NCBI RefSeq assembly: GCF_018618755.1
Contig: NZ_JACSMR010000002.1
Span: forward strand, 62,001-126,000
Source: Exiguobacterium sp. s193
GTDB taxonomy: Bacteria; Bacillota; Bacilli; Exiguobacteriales; Exiguobacteriaceae
Direction: 5' to 3'
DNA length: 64,000 nt
Below the pieces are notes generated by a model that was not told the origin of the DNA, ran no database searches, and was given only the letters and a program-made list of their open reading frames with translations. Below are positions 27,157 through 35,468 of this stretch, piece after piece (the stretch's first letter is position 1; each line of letters starts with the position of its first letter). The position numbers were made by a program, and so were the translations under genes.

Positions 27157-27624
27157 TCAGCGGTTCGGATAGAGAATTCCACTAGTAAATGCCAATAAAT
27201 CATGTGGTGATAATTTGATTTGAGCACCTCGTTTGCCGGCAGAGATAACGATGTAGGGTTGGTCGACGGCGCGGTCGGATAAGAAGACGGGAAAAGCCTT
27301 CTTCGCTCCGACCGGAGAAACGCCACCGCGGACGTAACCCGTCAGGCTTTCTAACACCTTCATCGGAACTAAGGACACTTTCTTCGCACCGGCAGATCGG
27401 GCAACTGCCTTCAAATTGACTTCCTCTTCGCCGGAAATGACGACGAACAAGTAGTTTTTCTGATCATCTTCTAACACCAATGTTTTGAAGATTGACGAAA
27501 GCGGGAAGTTAATTTTTTTAGACACGGCCAGTGCAGACAAGTCGTTCAAATCAACAACGTAAGAAATCGATTCGAATGGGACCTTAGACTGCTTCAGAAG
27601 TCTTTCTGCGTTCGTTTTGCTCAT
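27157..27624 (-). CDS. ybaK: YbaK/EbsC family Cys-tRNA(Pro) deacylase
   Basis: This 155-residue single-domain editing enzyme hydrolyses mischarged aminoacyl-tRNA, typically Cys-tRNA(Pro). Family blocks present are VSKKINFPLSSIFKTLVLEDD with the catalytic lysine, VNLKAVARSAGAKKVSL, the glycine loop YVRGGVSPVGAKKAFPVFLS and ISAGKRGAQIKLSP near the end. The family is confident; tRNA specificity is assumed from the YbaK subgroup. Its start overlaps the MATE gene by 41 bases, so it is translationally coupled to it. Confidence 0.88.
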   Translation of the reverse strand: MSKTNAERLLKQSKVPFESISYVVDLNDLSALAVSKKINFPLSSIFKTLVLEDDQKNYLFVVISGEEEVNLKAVARSAGAKKVSLVPMKVLESLTGYVRGGVSPVGAKKAFPVFLSDRAVDQPYIVISAGKRGAQIKLSPHDLLAFTSGILYPNR

Positions 27625-28966
27625 GTGTTTCTCCTTTAGTGAGGGAGTATTGGACCCATTTACGACCGTGCCAGCGTTTCATCGCGAAGATTCCCCGGAA
27701 CCATTCGTCAGCTGAGAAGGCGATCCAAATCCCGAGCAGTCCGAGTCCAAATTGAAGACCGAGGACGTAACTGAGGACAACAGCGATTCCCCACATCGAG
27801 AGGACACCGATTGTGACCGGGAAGCGGACGTCTCCTGCTGATTTCAATGTCCCCATCAAAACGATGTTCATTGCGCGACCCGGTTCAAGGATGACACTTG
27901 CCCAGAGCAATGGAATTCCGATGGCAATGATTTCAGGGCTCGATGTAAAGAGCGACATGATTGACGTACCGAACGATGCAATCGCGACAGCTGAAACGAA
28001 GCTTGCGAAGACAGCAATTTTTAATGTTTTGACGCCACGTGCATGTGCTTGTTCGAATTGTTGTGCACCGACTTGGCGGGCGACTAATAATTGTGTCCCT
28101 TGGGCAATCGCAAGACTGAACAAGAAACAAAGCATCGTGATGTTTGAGACGTAAACGCGTGCTGATAAAGCAGCTTCACCAATCGTTGCGATGAATCCAG
28201 TGATGATGAGTTGTGAAAATTGATAAGAAATCCCTTCGCCGGCCGATGGAATCCCGATGTTCATGATGCTTTTGATGTCTTGACGGTTGATTTGAATTAA
28301 GTCTTTCAAACGAAAACGTAAAGACAGTTTGCGGTAAACAACGAAGAACAACAGGGTGACGGCAAATGCACGGGCAATGACGATCGACCAGGCGACACCC
28401 GCGACACCGAGTACTGGAATCCCGAAGAGACCGAGTACGGCGATGACGTTACCGAAAGCACTGACGAAGTTCATCAATAACGTGACGTACATCGCATTTT
28501 TCGTAAAACCATGGCTTCGGAGAATGGCTCCGAGCGTTAATGAAATGGCTTCTAAAAATAGGAATAAACCAACAATCTTTATGAACGTTTCGCCATACAC
28601 TAACGTTTGTCCTTCTAGTGAAAAGAAACCTAACAATTGTTTCCCCGTCAAGGCGACGAGAACAGAAATGATTAGTCCGATATAAAGATTGATCGAGAAC
28701 GCAGAGCGAGCCGTCTGACGTGCATCTTGGACACGTTTCGCACCTAAATATTGACCGATGATGATGGTCGCTCCGACGGAAGTGATATTAAATAAAATAA
28801 TGAAGATGTTTAAGACTTGGTTCGAAACACCGACAGCAGCGGCTGCACTGTCAGAGTAGTAACTTAAGATTAATGTCGCAATGATCCCTAAGCTCATATG
28901 CAGCGCGATTTCGATGAATAATGGCCAAGTGATTTGGAATAATGTCGGTTGTTTTACAGTTTTCAT
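27584..28966 (-). CDS. MATE family efflux transporter
   Basis: A 460-residue, 12-TM-helix multidrug and toxin extrusion protein, exporting cationic drugs or metabolites in exchange for Na+ or H+. It has two homologous halves. The first holds FNITSVGATIIIGQYLGAKR and QTARSAFSINLYIG; the second holds FSLAIAQGTQLLVARQVGAQQ. The last 15-20 residues after the final helix are hydrophilic. It heads the MATE-ybaK(-pssA) run on the reverse strand. Substrate cannot be deduced. Confidence 0.88.
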   Translation of the reverse strand: MKTVKQPTLFQITWPLFIEIALHMSLGIIATLILSYYSDSAAAAVGVSNQVLNIFIILFNITSVGATIIIGQYLGAKRVQDARQTARSAFSINLYIGLIISVLVALTGKQLLGFFSLEGQTLVYGETFIKIVGLFLFLEAISLTLGAILRSHGFTKNAMYVTLLMNFVSAFGNVIAVLGLFGIPVLGVAGVAWSIVIARAFAVTLLFFVVYRKLSLRFRLKDLIQINRQDIKSIMNIGIPSAGEGISYQFSQLIITGFIATIGEAALSARVYVSNITMLCFLFSLAIAQGTQLLVARQVGAQQFEQAHARGVKTLKIAVFASFVSAVAIASFGTSIMSLFTSSPEIIAIGIPLLWASVILEPGRAMNIVLMGTLKSAGDVRFPVTIGVLSMWGIAVVLSYVLGLQFGLGLLGIWIAFSADEWFRGIFAMKRWHGRKWVQYSLTKGETHEQNERRKTSEAV

Positions 28967-29097
28967 AAATTAAATTCCCCTTTAAGTCCTTAAAACGTTT
29001 TGTCTTTCTGTATCTTTTGGAAACTATACGCCTTCGATTTTCATAATGAAAGTGAAAAAGGGAGCTTTCATAAAAAAATAGAGGATTTAAAAGGATT

Positions 29098-29126
29098 TTC
29101 ATAAAACATCACGAATACATCATAAT
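29098..29126 (+). promoter_or_regulatory. Candidate promoter of the enoyl-CoA hydratase gene
   Basis: TTCATA (29098-29103) and CATAAT (29121-29126) have 17-base spacing. A TGAA-N6-TTCA palindrome (29126-29139) directly follows and loosely resembles a FadR-type fatty-acid operator. Both are weak matches. Confidence 0.3.
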
Positions 29127-29162
29127 GAATGGTTGTTCACTTTTGAAAGGTAGGGGAATAGG

Positions 29163-29936
29163 ATGAATACTGAAGTGGAATACGCGGTAGAATCAAATGT
29201 AGCGACGGTGACGTTAGCTCGTCCGGACCGACTGAATGCCTTAACATCAACACTCTTAAATGAACTAGCAGATTCGATTGAAGAAGCCAATCAAGATGAA
29301 GCAGTCCGTGTCATCGTATTGACGGGAAAAGGGCGTGGCTTTTGTGCCGGTCAGGATTTAAAGACGGTTTCTCCGGGCATGGATCATGGTGATTACTTAA
29401 AGACCTATTACCACCCGGTCGTCCGTGCGCTAGCCGGGTCGAAAAAGCCGATCATTGCAGCGATTAACGGGGTAGCGGCAGGGGCGGGGTTGTCGTTGAC
29501 ACTTGCTTGTGATTTCCGGATCGTCCGCGAAGATGCGAAATTATCGCTTGGTTTCATTAATATCGGTCTCGTTCCGGATGCCGGAGCACCGTACTTCTTG
29601 CCACGTTTGATTGGTTCAGCGAAGGCGCTCGAACTCGCATTGTTAGGTGATACGATCACAGCAAAGCAGGCGCTTGAGCTTCAGCTCGTGACGAAATCAG
29701 TTGCAGCGGATCGTTTTGATGAAGACGTGATGGATTTTGCAAAACAACTCGCAGCACGACCGACGAAAGTGATTGCCTACATCAAACAACTGCAAGCAGC
29801 CAGTTTTGAATCGACGCTCGATGATATGTTGGCGCAAGAAATCATCTATCAATCACGCGCCGGTAAAACCGAAGATCATCAACGTGCCGTTCAAGCTTTC
29901 CTTGAAAAAAAACCAACCGTCTTTGTTGGTCGGTGA
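29163..29936 (+). CDS. Enoyl-CoA hydratase/isomerase family protein (PaaG-like)
   Basis: A 257-residue crotonase-fold enzyme. The oxyanion-hole segments are GRGFCAGQDLKTV (~60) and AINGVAAGAGLSLTLACDFRIV (~100-120). SLGFINIGLVPDAGAPYFLPRLIG carries Asp at the position where PaaG-type epoxyphenylacetyl-CoA isomerases have Asp and where classic hydratases have Glu. The protein could therefore be an isomerase rather than a beta-oxidation hydratase. No other phenylacetate genes are nearby. AAAGGTAGGGG precedes the ATG. A hairpin closes the unit. Confidence 0.82.
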   Translation: MNTEVEYAVESNVATVTLARPDRLNALTSTLLNELADSIEEANQDEAVRVIVLTGKGRGFCAGQDLKTVSPGMDHGDYLKTYYHPVVRALAGSKKPIIAAINGVAAGAGLSLTLACDFRIVREDAKLSLGFINIGLVPDAGAPYFLPRLIGSAKALELALLGDTITAKQALELQLVTKSVAADRFDEDVMDFAKQLAARPTKVIAYIKQLQAASFESTLDDMLAQEIIYQSRAGKTEDHQRAVQAFLEKKPTVFVGR

Positions 29937-29964
29937 AACGGTTTAATTGAAGATTACGCAAAAT

Positions 29965-30003
29965 AAGAGACTCCCTTCCAAACGTACAGGAAGGGAGTCT
30001 CTT
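29965..30003 (+). terminator. Terminator hairpin T1 after the enoyl-CoA hydratase gene
   Basis: AAGAGACTCCCTTCC pairs perfectly with GGAAGGGAGTCTCTT around AAACGTACA. A nearly identical hairpin T2 lies at 30378-30419. Confidence 0.8.
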
Positions 30004-30377
30004 CAGACTGTAGACAAAGTACTATCAGGAAATCAAGCTTCATTTCAGGCTGTAGACAAAGTACCATCGGGAGGGTCAAGCGTCTTTTTTCGTTGCTTTC
30101 CTCGGGCGAGGCGCAAGCCGTTGCTCCTTGATCCTCACGGACAATGAGCAGGGTCTTGCCTGCCTCTGAAAGTGCGTGAATCACGCACTTTCAGAGGCAG
30201 GAGTCAACGAAACGTGACGCTTTTTAGGGAATACCATGACGGAAAGCCGGGCAGGAAGACGGTTTAGGGTGCAATCCGTCTTGAATTGTTTTGAAGACGA
30301 GGCGAGACAGGGAAGCGCGAACGGATTGCTTCTAGATATCGCATGTTTACACTTCTTAATAGTTTTTCTACACGCCG
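30004..30377. repeat. Composite copy of the TGTAGACAAA MITE family
   Basis: The region starts with CAGACTGTAGACAAA and repeats CAGGCTGTAGACAAA at 30048. It continues with the internal element sequence also found at 40.5 kb (GTCAAGCGTCTTTTTT, GCTTTCCTCGGGCGAGGCG). It then holds an unrelated insert of about 190 bases bounded by CGAGGCG repeats and ends with the inverted terminus TTCTACACGCCG. It occupies exactly the space between terminator hairpins T1 and T2. No protein is encoded. Confidence 0.7.
30159..30201. repeat. Perfect 21-bp inverted repeat inside the composite element
   Basis: Two 21-base arms (CCTGCCTCTGAAAGTGCGTGA and its complement) are separated by one A. The arms are too long for a chance event and lie within the segment that interrupts the MITE copy, so this may be a second nested element or its footprint. 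Confidence 0.85.
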
Positions 30378-30419
30378 AAGAGACACCCTTCCAAAACGTA
30401 CAGGAAGGGCGTCTCTTTT
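30378..30419. terminator. Hairpin T2 between the MITE copy and the antiporter gene
   Basis: AAGAGACACCCTTCC pairs with GGAAGGGCGTCTCTT around AAAACGTACA, almost a copy of T1. It would end transcripts of the reverse-strand antiporter gene and possibly read-through from the left. Confidence 0.75.
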
Positions 30420-30434
30420 AGAAAAATGATTTTA

Positions 30435-31586
30435 TCAATTCAATTTTTGTTTGATTTTTTGCGCGGTCGCATGCGTTTGGTCCGTTAACTTACTCGAGAG
30501 ACGAAATAGTAAGATTCCTAGAAAAGCGGATACAAAGATATATAATCCTGTCAGTGTGACGAAAGCTCCGCTCGCAAGTGTAATGAAGAGAATCGAAAAT
30601 TCGCCGCGTGGTCCTAAACAAAATCCGGATTCAATCGCATGGTAGTTCGATAGACCAAATGAACGGCCACCGAAGAACCCGACTAAAAATTTAGATAAGA
30701 GTCCCCAAACGACGAGTGACAAGAAGAACCAATCTAAAGGTAAACCTTCCGTTAATTCAAACGACATCCCAAATGCAATGAAAAAGAGGGGGAGTAATAA
30801 ATCTTGAAAGGGTGTGACAAGTCGTTTCAAGTAACGCGTTTCTTTTAGTTCCGTCAATAAGATACCGACGATGAAGGCACCGAGTACCTCGGATAAGCCA
30901 AACATGATACCGATACCTGAAAAGGTCAAAATCAGGCCGATGATTCCAATTCCGGCATCCGGATGGCGATACAAGGAACTGATGACTCGTTCTTTTCTTC
31001 GGATGAAGACGGTTAATAAAAGTAAGGCACTAAATAAAACGAAGAACCCTAAGAAAATAGAACCCACTTTACCAAACGTGAATGGCTCTGTTCCAAGAAT
31101 GAATGGCGCTGTCGTTAATAGAAGAGGGGCGATCAAATCCTCAAAAATAAGTAACGACAAAACAAAGCGGTTGACGTCTTTGTGTTTATCCGGTTCACGA
31201 TCAAGTAAACGGGCAGAAATCGATGAACTTGTCGCATATAAAACACAGCCAATCAAAAAGGCTTCCGGGACAGAAAAACCAAATGCAAGTGTCAGGAGAA
31301 AAGTCCCACCGAAAGAGAGGACAACGTCAATTAATCCGGCTTTCCAAACGTGGCGGAGTTGACTGAGTAAGTCAGCGATTGAAAACTTAAGACCAAGCAA
31401 AAAAAATAGAACGATGATTCCTGCTTCACCGCCTAACTTCAATTCTTTAGGTGCATCGTAATAAAGCCCGATGGCAATCCCGATTAAAATGAAAGCGAGG
31501 ATGCTCGGAAGGTGAAAACGTTCACTCAAATAACTGATTGCAAATAAACCGATAAGAATAAGACCGGCATAAAAAAATAATTCCAT
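30435..31586 (-). CDS. CPA2 family monovalent cation/proton antiporter
   Basis: A 383-residue membrane protein with about 12 TM helices of the Na+/H+ exchanger (KefB/GerN-type) family. Visible features are SERFHLPSILAFILIGIAIG, LFFLLGLKFSIADL, the YATSSSISARLLDREP unwound-helix segment followed by LLIFEDLIAPLLL with the acidic ion-binding residues, and FGLSEVLGAFIVGILL. There is no C-terminal TrkA-N domain, so regulation by nucleotides is unlikely. The ATG at 31586 is used, with AAAGGAGGA upstream; a GTG at 31595 sits too near that site. Confidence 0.85.
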   Translation of the reverse strand: MELFFYAGLILIGLFAISYLSERFHLPSILAFILIGIAIGLYYDAPKELKLGGEAGIIVLFFLLGLKFSIADLLSQLRHVWKAGLIDVVLSFGGTFLLTLAFGFSVPEAFLIGCVLYATSSSISARLLDREPDKHKDVNRFVLSLLIFEDLIAPLLLTTAPFILGTEPFTFGKVGSIFLGFFVLFSALLLLTVFIRRKERVISSLYRHPDAGIGIIGLILTFSGIGIMFGLSEVLGAFIVGILLTELKETRYLKRLVTPFQDLLLPLFFIAFGMSFELTEGLPLDWFFLSLVVWGLLSKFLVGFFGGRSFGLSNYHAIESGFCLGPRGEFSILFITLASGAFVTLTGLYIFVSAFLGILLFRLSSKLTDQTHATAQKIKQKLN

Positions 31587-31925
31587 ATCGAACACGTCCT
31601 CCTTTACGCTTTCCTTTACCCCAGAAAAGCGCCGGTATAACTATACACGGAAATTTCAGACGAAATTTCATCAGTAGTCCTCTAACCAGGAGCAACGGAT
31701 TGCCCGCCTCTTAGCAGCATGAACAGGTGCTTCAAAATCAATCGGAGGGATGAACGTTCCGACCTGTACGCAGAAAACGCCGATGATTCCGTTTCGTAAA
31801 CGGAGTCATCGGCGTTTTCGTTATCGATTTTTTCGAGTAGGGCGTCGTGATGCGCAACTAGAGCATAGATGGATAAGAAAAGAGTCAGCCCATTGTCTGT
31901 ACCTTATCGATATAGCAATTATGAA
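31587..31925. other. Intergenic region with terminator and a possible repeat fragment
   Basis: This gap between two reverse-strand genes holds the strong hairpin at 31774-31818. It also holds a stretch at about 31688-31715 (GGAGCAACGGATTGCC, GCCTC) that loosely matches, in inverse orientation, part of the 30.1 kb composite element. No gene is seen. Confidence 0.45.
31774..31818. terminator. Bidirectional terminator after the neopullulanase gene
   Basis: AAAACGCCGATGA pairs with TCATCGGCGTTTT, and TCCGTTT with AAACGGA inside, making an almost perfect long stem with T/A tails on both strands. Confidence 0.85.
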
Positions 31926-33713
31926 TTAGAGCGCTTGAACGATAGTTCCTGCATATGGAGGAAGCGTTACTTCTAATGAAGGTAGAGGTGAATTTAAGAA
32001 TAAATCCATCCCTTGTCCTGTTGCGGGTGCAGGAATCGTCACTTGTTGATCCGAGTTGTTGAAGTAGACGTAATACGTACCGTCATCACTCATGCGACGC
32101 ATGACGATCGAGTTTGTTTCGTCATCTGCATGAACGAATGAAATATGCCCATTGTTCGCAAGGGTCTTATGTTGTTGCCGCAATTGAAGCAAGTGTTTTG
32201 TATACATCAAGAGGTTCAAGTCCTGTGCTTCTTTATCCCAAGGCATGCATTTCCGGCAACCCGGGTCTTGATCTCCGTCAAGTCCAATCTCGTCACCGTA
32301 ATAAATGACGGGACTACCGGAGAACGTCAGCATCGAGAGCAGGAGAAGGCGCATCTTGTTTTTATCGTTTCCGGCCCGCGTCAAGGCACGAGGTGTATCA
32401 TGAGAACCAATCAAGTTAAACGTAACTTCATTGACATTCATCGTGTTTGAGAAGAGGACATGCGACATCTCATTCGCGTATGCTGTCGCTGTTGTCTTAT
32501 CGAGTGCAAAGAAGTTTAGCGCCGCGTTCGTAAACGGATAGTTCATGACGGCATCGAACTGATCCCCGAGTAACCATTCTTGCGAGTCATGCCAAATTTC
32601 TCCGAGAATATACGTTTGCGGATTCGCTTCCTTGACGACACGACGGAAATCACGCCAAAACGCATGATCGACCTCGTTCGCGACATCTAAACGCCAACCG
32701 TCGATTCCGAATTCCTCGACCCAGTACCGTGCAACATGGAGGAGGTATGCTTTCACTTCCGCATTCTCTGTATTGAATTTCGGCATTTCGGGCACAAAGG
32801 CGAACGTATCATAGTTCGGCATCGGTTCCGTGACGAGTGGGAAGTCACGGAGGTGGAACCAATCACGGTAAGACGAATTGCTGCCGTGTTCGCGGATATC
32901 AGCAAAGGCTTCATGATGGAATCCAGCATGGTTGAAGACGGCGTCAAGCATAATTCGGATTCCTTTTTCATGCAGGAGGTCGACCATCTCTTTGAATTTT
33001 TCTTTTGTACCGAACTGGGGATCGATTTCGAGGTAATCGATCGTATCATATTTATGATTGGACTTTGCCTTGAAGATGGGACAGAAATAAATGCCCGTGA
33101 TTCCGAGTTCGACCAAATAGTCGATATGATCGATCACGCCTTGGAAATCACCGCCGAAAAGATTCGTTGTCGTCGGTTCCGTACTGTTCCATGGAAGTGT
33201 TCCAGCGGGGTCGTTCGATGTATCACCATTCGCGAATCGGTCCGGGAAGATTTGATACCAAACGGTGTCTTTGACCCAGGCGGGTGAGGTGAAGACATCA
33301 ATTTTATTTAAGTAAGGAACACAGAAGTAATAACCGGTATCATCGAGTGGTTTTTCGTCGAACCAACCGCGTTCTGTAAATACGTGTGTCGTTTGTCCAT
33401 CGTGTAACCGGAAACCATACCGAAGGCGACGAAACGGTGGGATGACATCGATGAACCAGTAATCATATAATTCATCCGATCCACTGCGTTCCATTGCTGT
33501 TTCGAACGTGTTCCAATAGTTTGCTTTCGAAGGATCGAAGTTCCAATCGGCGGCGTCTGGATTTTCCGTATGCCAATCATACGGGTCTCCCCAAATCAAT
33601 TCGACGTGGTCGACATCATTTTTTTTAGTCTGGAGACGGATGTGGATTGTGTTTTCGTCGTATTTATAGACGAACGGAGACATGGCGCGATGGAATACAG
33701 CTTCTTTGAGCAT
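31926..33713 (-). CDS. GH13 neopullulanase/cyclomaltodextrinase/maltogenic amylase
   Basis: A 595-residue intracellular glycoside hydrolase. The N-terminal ~125 residues form a CBM34-like domain. The GH13 barrel has DAVFNHAG, GWRLDVANEV (nucleophile Asp, ~340), LGEIWHD (acid/base Glu, ~370) and LIGSHDTPR (third Asp, ~440). There is no signal peptide, so it should degrade imported maltodextrins or cyclodextrins in the cytoplasm. ATG 33713 follows GAGGAG by 8 bases; GTG 33722 is too close. It is divergent from malE and preceded by its own promoter, cre and LacI-type operator. Confidence 0.9.
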   Translation of the reverse strand: MLKEAVFHRAMSPFVYKYDENTIHIRLQTKKNDVDHVELIWGDPYDWHTENPDAADWNFDPSKANYWNTFETAMERSGSDELYDYWFIDVIPPFRRLRYGFRLHDGQTTHVFTERGWFDEKPLDDTGYYFCVPYLNKIDVFTSPAWVKDTVWYQIFPDRFANGDTSNDPAGTLPWNSTEPTTTNLFGGDFQGVIDHIDYLVELGITGIYFCPIFKAKSNHKYDTIDYLEIDPQFGTKEKFKEMVDLLHEKGIRIMLDAVFNHAGFHHEAFADIREHGSNSSYRDWFHLRDFPLVTEPMPNYDTFAFVPEMPKFNTENAEVKAYLLHVARYWVEEFGIDGWRLDVANEVDHAFWRDFRRVVKEANPQTYILGEIWHDSQEWLLGDQFDAVMNYPFTNAALNFFALDKTTATAYANEMSHVLFSNTMNVNEVTFNLIGSHDTPRALTRAGNDKNKMRLLLLSMLTFSGSPVIYYGDEIGLDGDQDPGCRKCMPWDKEAQDLNLLMYTKHLLQLRQQHKTLANNGHISFVHADDETNSIVMRRMSDDGTYYVYFNNSDQQVTIPAPATGQGMDLFLNSPLPSLEVTLPPYAGTIVQAL

Positions 33714-33728
33714 AGTGGTCACTCCTCT

Positions 33729-33746
33729 AGTGCAATCGATTGCACT
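33729..33746. promoter_or_regulatory. LacI-family operator O1 in the neopullulanase leader
   Basis: AGTGCAATCGATTGCACT is a perfect 18-bp palindrome with the central CG typical of LacI-family sites. It lies between the predicted transcription start and the ribosome site. Confidence 0.8.
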
Positions 33747-33769
33747 CTAATGTAATAGTCCTCGAACTA

Positions 33770-33798
33770 AGAATAGTAAAGCGCTTTCTTAAAGTCAA
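33770..33798 (-). promoter_or_regulatory. Promoter of the neopullulanase gene with embedded cre
   Basis: On the reverse strand TTGACT and TATTCT are 17 bases apart. Within the spacer, AGAAAGCGCTTTAC (33776-33789) matches the CcpA cre consensus at 11 of 14 positions, so catabolite repression would block RNA polymerase directly. Confidence 0.65.
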
Positions 33799-33846
33799 TG
33801 AGAATGGATGAAAAGAACGCATGTCAAGAATCTTTTTTTTGTAAAG

Positions 33847-33860
33847 TGCAATCGATTGCA
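33847..33860. promoter_or_regulatory. LacI-family operator O2
   Basis: TGCAATCGATTGCA is identical to the core of O1, with centres 116 bases apart, close to 11 helical turns. Confidence 0.75.
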
Positions 33861-33990
33861 TTAATGTGCGCAAATAAAATAAATGTAAACGTTTTCTTTT
33901 TTGCAGATAAAAATCTCCAGTGTCAATTAATCTCCGAAATACTTTTTTAGAATGTTTTTGAAATGTAAGAAAATAATTAATAAAAAGGAC

Positions 33991-34018
33991 TTGTCAAAAG
34001 GAATTTAGATTGTATAAT
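33991..34018 (+). promoter_or_regulatory. Sigma-A promoter of the malE operon
   Basis: TTGTCA and TATAAT are separated by 16 bases. The operator-like site at 34035 lies just downstream of the expected start point. Confidence 0.75.
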
Positions 34019-34034
34019 AAAAATGTAAAGGTGA

Positions 34035-34048
34035 TGCAAACGTTTTCA
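34035..34048. promoter_or_regulatory. Operator or cre in the malE leader
   Basis: TGCAAACGTTTTCA combines the TGCAAACG half of the LacI-type operators with a TTTTCA half typical of cre sites. CcpA or the local LacI-family regulator could bind. Confidence 0.55.
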
Positions 34049-34101
34049 TAAATCGCTTACAACTACTCGATCGTTATCATGAGAAAACGGTTGTACCTTT
34101 A

Positions 34102-34116
34102 TGCAAACGTTGTGCA
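34102..34116. promoter_or_regulatory. Second operator-like palindrome in the malE leader
   Basis: TGCAAACGTTGTGCA has the same TGCAAACG half-site and an inverted TGCA end, with one extra central base. Confidence 0.45.
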
Positions 34117-34162
34117 TTAGAACTTATCATTCGTACGTTAACTTGGGGAGGAATTTTCAATC

Positions 34163-35428
34163 ATGGAAATGAAAAAACTTGTAGCAGGTCTTTCGGTATC
34201 AGTAATGGCAATCGGTGCGCTCGCAGCATGTGGCGGCGGAACAGATTCAGATTCTTCATCTACTAAATCAGACAGCGGTAGCAAACCGGATAAAATCGTC
34301 ATCTGGGAAGATACTGAAAAAGCTGAAACAACAAAAGCGGCGGCAAAAGCATTTGAAGAAAAAGAAGGCGTCAAAGTTGAAGTCAAAGAAGTTAAAATGA
34401 CGGATCAACAGAAAAAAGTTGCACTCGACGGACCTGCTGGAAAAGGACCTGATATCATTCTTCTTCCACACGACCAGATCGGGACAGTCGTTGACCAAGG
34501 ATTGATCGCTGAACTTAAAGACGGTGAAAAAGCACTTGAGCCATTCATCGATACTGCAAAATCTGCTGTCACGTTTGATGGTAAAGTATACGGTTATCCA
34601 AAAGCTGTTGAAACACCAATCCTCCTCTTCAACAAAGATGAGTTAAAAGAAGCACCGGCTTCAATGGACGACCTCTACAAATTGTCGACAGAACAGAAAA
34701 AAGACGGCAAGTATGGTTTCCTCGCACTTTGGGATAACTTCTACTTCGCACACGGTCCAATCGCTGGATATGGTGGATATGTCTTTAAAGATAACGGTGG
34801 AAAACTTGATCCTGCAGACATCGGCCTCAACAACGAGGGTGCTGTCGAAGGAATGGATTACATCGGAAAATGGTACAAAGAAGGTCTCTTCCCGAAAGGT
34901 TTGATCGGCGGTGGCGGTGGTCAAGCACTTGACCAATTATTCGGCGACAAGAAAGCAGTCGCTGTCATGAACGGGCCATGGGCAGTCGCAAGCTACAAAG
35001 AAAAAGGCATTAACTTAGGAGCATCGGCGCTTCCGAAGCTTCCGAATGGTGAGCCGATTAAAACATTCGTAGGGGTTAAAACGTATGCGGTTTCTGCATA
35101 TTCTGAAAACCAAGAATGGGCAGAAAAATTCCTTTCTACACTAACGGGTGAAGAAAACGCAAAAACGATGTTTGAGAAATACAACGAGATTCCACCAGTC
35201 ACTTCACTCCAAGAAGATGCAGCGATTAAAGATAACGAAGTTGCAGCAGCGGTCTTCGCACAATCTAAAGATGGTGTTCCAATGCCGAACATCGCCGAGA
35301 TGGGTCAAGTTTGGGAGCCGATGGCAGCAGCACTTCAACTTGTTGCAACAGACAAGCAAGATGCACAAAAATCAGCTGATGATGCTGTTAAACAAATCAA
35401 GCAACAAATCGAAGCCAACAATCAATAA
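34163..35428 (+). CDS. Maltodextrin ABC transporter substrate-binding lipoprotein
   Basis: A 421-residue MalE-type family 1 binding protein, anchored outside the membrane. A signal peptide ends in the lipobox LAAC (Cys 22), then a Gly/Ser/Asp-rich linker runs to about residue 42. The mature domain starts KIVIWEDTEKAETTKAAAKAFEEKEGVKVEV and has the family blocks KGPDIILLPHDQIG, YGYPKAVETPILLFNKD and MNGPWAVASYK. It resembles MdxE/CycB proteins that bind linear maltodextrins. GGGGAGGAA precedes the ATG. A hairpin separates it from malF, fitting its need for excess over the permeases. Confidence 0.92.
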   Translation: MEMKKLVAGLSVSVMAIGALAACGGGTDSDSSSTKSDSGSKPDKIVIWEDTEKAETTKAAAKAFEEKEGVKVEVKEVKMTDQQKKVALDGPAGKGPDIILLPHDQIGTVVDQGLIAELKDGEKALEPFIDTAKSAVTFDGKVYGYPKAVETPILLFNKDELKEAPASMDDLYKLSTEQKKDGKYGFLALWDNFYFAHGPIAGYGGYVFKDNGGKLDPADIGLNNEGAVEGMDYIGKWYKEGLFPKGLIGGGGGQALDQLFGDKKAVAVMNGPWAVASYKEKGINLGASALPKLPNGEPIKTFVGVKTYAVSAYSENQEWAEKFLSTLTGEENAKTMFEKYNEIPPVTSLQEDAAIKDNEVAAAVFAQSKDGVPMPNIAEMGQVWEPMAAALQLVATDKQDAQKSADDAVKQIKQQIEANNQ

Positions 35429-35468
35429 GCCGTTCCTTAATTGAATCATTAAAAAAGAATTAAAGAGA

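Larger units (their letters stand above)
33714..34162. other. Divergent control region of the maltodextrin genes
   Basis: About 450 bases carry promoters for both the reverse neopullulanase gene and the forward malE operon, plus four or five operator-like palindromes listed separately. No coding frame is seen. Confidence 0.8.

Noticed and set aside
27813-28154. Forward frame inside the MATE gene (and similar long antisense frames at 28356, 30871, 32736)
   Set aside because: They mirror the codon bias of real reverse-strand membrane genes and have no start signals.
29937-30434. Short frames at 29947, 29954 and 30236
   Set aside because: They run through terminator hairpins and repeat sequence, and share no protein similarity between element copies.
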